NCBI GenBank assembly: GCA_036402075.1 | Contig: DASWTP010000066.1 | Span: 1 to 64,000, forward strand | Reading direction: 5' to 3' | Length of the DNA: 64,000 nt | Source of the DNA: Chryseosolibacter sp036402075 | GTDB lineage: Bacteria > Bacteroidota > Bacteroidia > Cytophagales > Cyclobacteriaceae | Part shown: positions 61,015-64,000 of the stretch, piece after piece | Position numbering within the stretch: position 1 is the first letter of the stretch | Layout: each line of letters begins with the position of its first letter | Notes under the pieces: model-generated | Database searches by the model: none | What the model was told of the DNA's origin: nothing | What the model saw: the letters and a program-made list of their open reading frames with translations, nothing else | Position numbers and translations under genes: made by a program

Positions 61015-62176
61015 AATACTCAAGAACGCGTTCATTGCGGCACTCGCTGTGGAACTAGGCGCCTGCGAGATGGTGACGGAAATCCAGATTCCTAATGAGC
61101 CAGCCACCCCGGTGCTGAACGCGGCAATCAATCCAGACTCAGCCTGGAGCATCAATCTCAGCTGGGCACGCAACATTCTCGATTCGTCATCCTTCACCTA
61201 CATTACCAACGCTGCCGTCACCATCACAGATGAGGGTGGATCAACCGTTGCCACCTTATCCTATGAACATGATGGACGGTACACATCAGACGGTAAGCCT
61301 GAAACCGGCAAAACATACACCGTGATTGCTGACATTCCTAATTTCGGCAAGATCACATCAACCGCCAGGGTGCCGCTTGTTCCAAAAATCTCGAACGGAG
61401 CGAGCCGGATTGTTACGTTCGACAACGCTCCCCAAGGGTTCTTTTCGATCTGGGTAGAGGATGATGCAGCAGAAAAGAATTTTTACGAAATCAGTCTTAT
61501 GCAGATAAGCGAATACCAGGATGGCGAAACACAGGAACTGAGACGCATGTTTTTCCCCATATATGCACAAAGTGATCATCCTGCACTGACAAACATTCTT
61601 CCGTATGAAAGTTCCTTTCTCATTACCGATAATCTGTTTTCCGGGAAACAAATAGAACTCCGGTTGAAAACCGAGGCTGGCACATACCCGGCCGGAAAAT
61701 CCCGCGGAGTTGCGATCTGCGTCCGGTCTGTGACCGAAGACTATTTCAACTATGTTACAACATTGAAGCTCCAGTATAAACTTGATCAGGACCCGCTCGC
61801 CCAGCCCCTCGATGTCAAAACCAACATTCAAGGAGGCCTTGGTTTTTTCGGGGCGTTCACCCAGTCAGCGTTCATGATTATGAACCCAATGCCAGTTATT
61901 ACATCGATTCAACCTACCCAAGGCAGGTCTGGCGATCTTGTAGTAATAAACGGTGAGAATCTCGATAGTGAAAGCGCGGCTACATATGCCTATTTTATTT
62001 CAACCACCGATGGCAGTTTTTCGCCTGGCGGGTTCGGGTTAGTGCCCACACCTGTTATCGAGTCCTCGCCCACACGACTCGTTGTTGTTGTGCCGAAACA
62101 AGCTAAGACAAATCGAATCGTTATTCGCGCGCACGGCACGTATGCATTCTCCGACATCTTTATGATCCTGGATTAA
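60998..62176 (+). CDS. DUF4249 lipoprotein with C-terminal IPT/TIG domain (copy 2)
   Basis: A 392-residue protein starting inside the end of the receptor gene (17-base overlap). Lipobox AVELGAC (Cys23), then IQIPNEPATPVLNAAINP and NPDSAWSINLSWARNILD as in DUF4249. The DUF4249 part ends near residue 290 (FFGAFTQSAFMIM), after which an IPT/TIG Ig-like domain is appended (PVITSIQPTQGRSGDLVVIN, then RLVVVVPKQAKTNRIVIRAH). Copy 1 at 48474 stops just where this extra domain would begin. The extension may add ligand or polymer contact. Confidence 0.88.
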   Translation: MALNFRILKNAFIAALAVELGACEMVTEIQIPNEPATPVLNAAINPDSAWSINLSWARNILDSSSFTYITNAAVTITDEGGSTVATLSYEHDGRYTSDGKPETGKTYTVIADIPNFGKITSTARVPLVPKISNGASRIVTFDNAPQGFFSIWVEDDAAEKNFYEISLMQISEYQDGETQELRRMFFPIYAQSDHPALTNILPYESSFLITDNLFSGKQIELRLKTEAGTYPAGKSRGVAICVRSVTEDYFNYVTTLKLQYKLDQDPLAQPLDVKTNIQGGLGFFGAFTQSAFMIMNPMPVITSIQPTQGRSGDLVVINGENLDSESAATYAYFISTTDGSFSPGGFGLVPTPVIESSPTRLVVVVPKQAKTNRIVIRAHGTYAFSDIFMILD

Positions 62177-62254
62177 ATCACAGCTGCGCACGAAGATCAA
62201 TAGATATTTCCAACACAGCCACAATATCCAATAAAGTCCAAATCATATTGTTAG

Positions 62255-62308
62255 GAGTCCAATTTCAAATCGCGGGTAGGGGTTAAAGGCTTGTATGTTG
62301 TTTTTTTG
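62255..62308 (+). promoter_or_regulatory. Conserved upstream leader of TonB receptor (copy 3)
   Basis: The partner of the 58579-58632 block: same length, ungapped alignment, ending TGTTGTTTTTTTG. It lies 22 bases before the ATG of the third receptor. Between it and the previous gene, 62177-62254 holds nothing recognised. Confidence 0.6.
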
Positions 62309-62330
62309 TTGAAAAAGCAAAAAGACCCTT

Positions 62331-64000
62331 ATGCTTCCCAAACAACACCATTCAGTAATTGTGGTATTCGCATGCACCCTGAGCCTTACGGTGTATGCTC
62401 AGAAATTCACCGTGAGCGGCTCGGTGCGCGACAAAGACACGCAGGAAAGCCTAATCGGGGCAACCATCTTTTGCCCCGAATTGAAGACTGGCACAACATC
62501 AAACACCTACGGATTCTTCAGCCTCACACTGAACAAGAAACCTTCCGAATTCATTGTGTCGTTCGTGGGCTATCAAACACAAACCATCCGTTGGCAAGGC
62601 GATTCCGACTTCTCGATCAACATCGACCTGTCTGGCGAGCAATTGCTCGAAACGGTTGAAATCACGGGCGACCGCGATGATCACCCCATTCGAACCACAC
62701 AGATAGGGGCAATTAAACTTCCGATGTCACAAATCAAATCAGTACCCGCACTGCTCGGAGAAGTAGACGTATTAAAAGTGCTTCAACTTCTGCCAGGTGT
62801 TCAATCGGGCATTGAAGGCTCCAGTGGCCTTTACGTTCGGGGCGGTGGGCCGGATCAAAATTTAATTTTACTTGATGGAGTGCCTGTATATAATGCCGCT
62901 CACCTCTTCGGCTTTTTCTCAGTCTTCAATGCGGACGCGATCAACCAGGTCGAATTGATCAAGGGCGGATTTCCGGCACGCTATGGCGGAAGACTTTCCT
63001 CCGTGATCGACATCACGATGAAAGAAGGAAATACCAAAAGCTTAAAAGCCGAGGGGTCCATCGGGCTGATCTCCTCTAAAATCACCATCGATGGGCCAAT
63101 ATTAAAAGACAAGTCATCGTTTATCGTCTCCGCCAGGCGCACGTATCTCGATGCACTCGCCAGACCATTTCAACGATACATCGCAGGCAAAGGTAATAAG
63201 CTCGGCTACTACTTCTACGATCTCAACGCAAAAGTGAATCATCGGTTCGATGAACGAAACAGACTATTGCTCAGCATCTATAGCGGCAAGGACAAAGCGC
63301 ATTCTCAAGATGATCAGAAAGCTCAGTACGGAGATGAAATATTTACAAACCAGGAGAACTACAAGCTCCAATGGGGAAACTTAACCACTGCCGCTCGTTG
63401 GAATTCCATTCTTACCCACAACCTCTTCATGAACGCAGCGGCAACCTATAGTTTCTATCGCTTCAATACCCACAGCCAGCAAACAGAGAAATTTACCGAT
63501 AAAGACACAACGATAATTGAGTCATATGCGGCCGACTATCGCTCATCAATTCGTGACATCGGCCTGAAAGCAGACTTCGACTACACGCCATGGCCGAGGC
63601 ATTACATCCGTTTTGGTGGCCAGGCCATTCGACATATTTTCAGTCCTGGTGTGATCGCGGTTAACTCAAACGTATCCATCGATACTATTGCAGGAGTGCG
63701 CGCGAAAAACGCCAGCGAATTTTCCTTATACCTGGAAGACGACTGGGAGATTGCCAGGCTCTTAAAAGTAAACCTTGGCCTTCATAACTCCTGGTTCGCA
63801 GTCGATGGTCAACACTATTCTTCTTTACAACCGCGTCTCGCCATGCGGGTAATGATCACATCACAGCTCGCATGGAAATCATCGTACTCATGGATGACCC
63901 AGTACATCCATTTACTAACTAATTCAGGCATTGGACTGCCAACCGATCTGTGGGTACCCGCAACGAAGCGAGTCGAGCCACAGCGATCCACACTTTTTTC
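62331..64000 (+). CDS. TonB-dependent receptor, copy 3 (cut by window end)
   Basis: The frame from ATG 62331 is open to the window edge (556 codons, and the final codons still align with copy 2), so it is partial. Signal peptide (VIVVFACTLSLTVYAQ), regulatory-like domain (VSGSVRDKDTQESLIGATIF), then plug (QLLPGVQSGIEGSSGLYVRG, FPARYGGRLSSVIDITMKEG) and the first half of the barrel. It is closer to copy 2 than to copy 1, including the FCPELK stretch after the start, the shared leader and the TNSGIGLPTDLWVPAT motif. A DUF4249 gene is expected just past the edge. Confidence 0.9.
   Translation, partial: MLPKQHHSVIVVFACTLSLTVYAQKFTVSGSVRDKDTQESLIGATIFCPELKTGTTSNTYGFFSLTLNKKPSEFIVSFVGYQTQTIRWQGDSDFSINIDLSGEQLLETVEITGDRDDHPIRTTQIGAIKLPMSQIKSVPALLGEVDVLKVLQLLPGVQSGIEGSSGLYVRGGGPDQNLILLDGVPVYNAAHLFGFFSVFNADAINQVELIKGGFPARYGGRLSSVIDITMKEGNTKSLKAEGSIGLISSKITIDGPILKDKSSFIVSARRTYLDALARPFQRYIAGKGNKLGYYFYDLNAKVNHRFDERNRLLLSIYSGKDKAHSQDDQKAQYGDEIFTNQENYKLQWGNLTTAARWNSILTHNLFMNAAATYSFYRFNTHSQQTEKFTDKDTTIIESYAADYRSSIRDIGLKADFDYTPWPRHYIRFGGQAIRHIFSPGVIAVNSNVSIDTIAGVRAKNASEFSLYLEDDWEIARLLKVNLGLHNSWFAVDGQHYSSLQPRLAMRVMITSQLAWKSSYSWMTQYIHLLTNSGIGLPTDLWVPATKRVEPQRSTLF

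Overview
The window reads as an ordinary chromosomal segment of a Bacteroidota bacterium, most likely a Cytophagales-type gliding or polymer-degrading member. The evidence is family content. There are three proteins with type IX secretion system (T9SS) C-terminal signals (two of type A, one of the CHU_C/type B kind), a PorP/SprF-family protein, and a PD40-OmpA protein. Three SusC-like TonB-dependent receptors are present, two of them followed by DUF4249 lipoproteins, and there is a single-domain RRM protein. Several genes have TAnnTTTG-type -7 boxes. I see no rRNA, tRNA, integrase, transposase or CRISPR array. Taxonomy below phylum is inference.

Region 1 (1-6.6 kb) is mixed housekeeping: an FMN-dependent alpha-hydroxy acid oxidase, cinA with a VOC/glyoxalase gene, a lipoprotein plus 7-TM protein pair, a GyrI-like ligand-binding protein and an outer-membrane barrel. 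Region 2 (6.6-13.2 kb, minus strand) is an overlapping three-gene T9SS unit: a giant cadherin-like adhesin with a gliding-type C-terminus, its PorP/SprF partner and an OmpA/PD40 anchor. Region 3 (13.5-17.2 kb) holds an RRM protein and small envelope genes (DUF2911, DoxX, lipoprotein, YceI) separated by clear hairpin terminators. Region 4 (17.3-26.6 kb, plus strand) carries a PAS histidine kinase, a 2-oxoacid dehydrogenase E2, a TPR protein, an orphan ParA with a small partner, a cystathionine gamma-synthase family enzyme, a STAS/SpoIIAA-like protein and a protein resembling the PrnB/indoleamine-dioxygenase haem superfamily.

Region 5 (26.6-37 kb) has a two-module M16 peptidase, an Arg-rich secreted protein, a TPR histidine kinase, an MFS permease, a 7-bp tandem repeat array and a large BNR/VPS10-type propeller protein. 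Region 6 (37-49.3 kb) has a fibre-like repeat protein, a T9SS-sorted LRR/Ig protein with a translationally close lipoprotein, a CAP-OmpA fusion, an OmpA lipoprotein with a 54-residue PLDc_N protein, and the first TonB receptor/DUF4249 pair. Region 7 (49.6-64 kb) has a relic of a T9SS sorting domain, a TPR-CHAT protease, a second T9SS-sorted protein with a paralogous lipoprotein, a frameshifted lipoprotein gene, and two more TonB receptors (the last cut by the window end) sharing a duplicated leader.

The theme is the cell surface: secretion, adhesion, uptake and envelope sensing. The best candidate for an undescribed system is the repeated two-gene module in which a large T9SS-sorted protein is followed, after exactly 4 nt, by a small lipoprotein of a shared family (39149-42047 and 53400-57669). 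All functions are read from sequence features by eye, without database searches.
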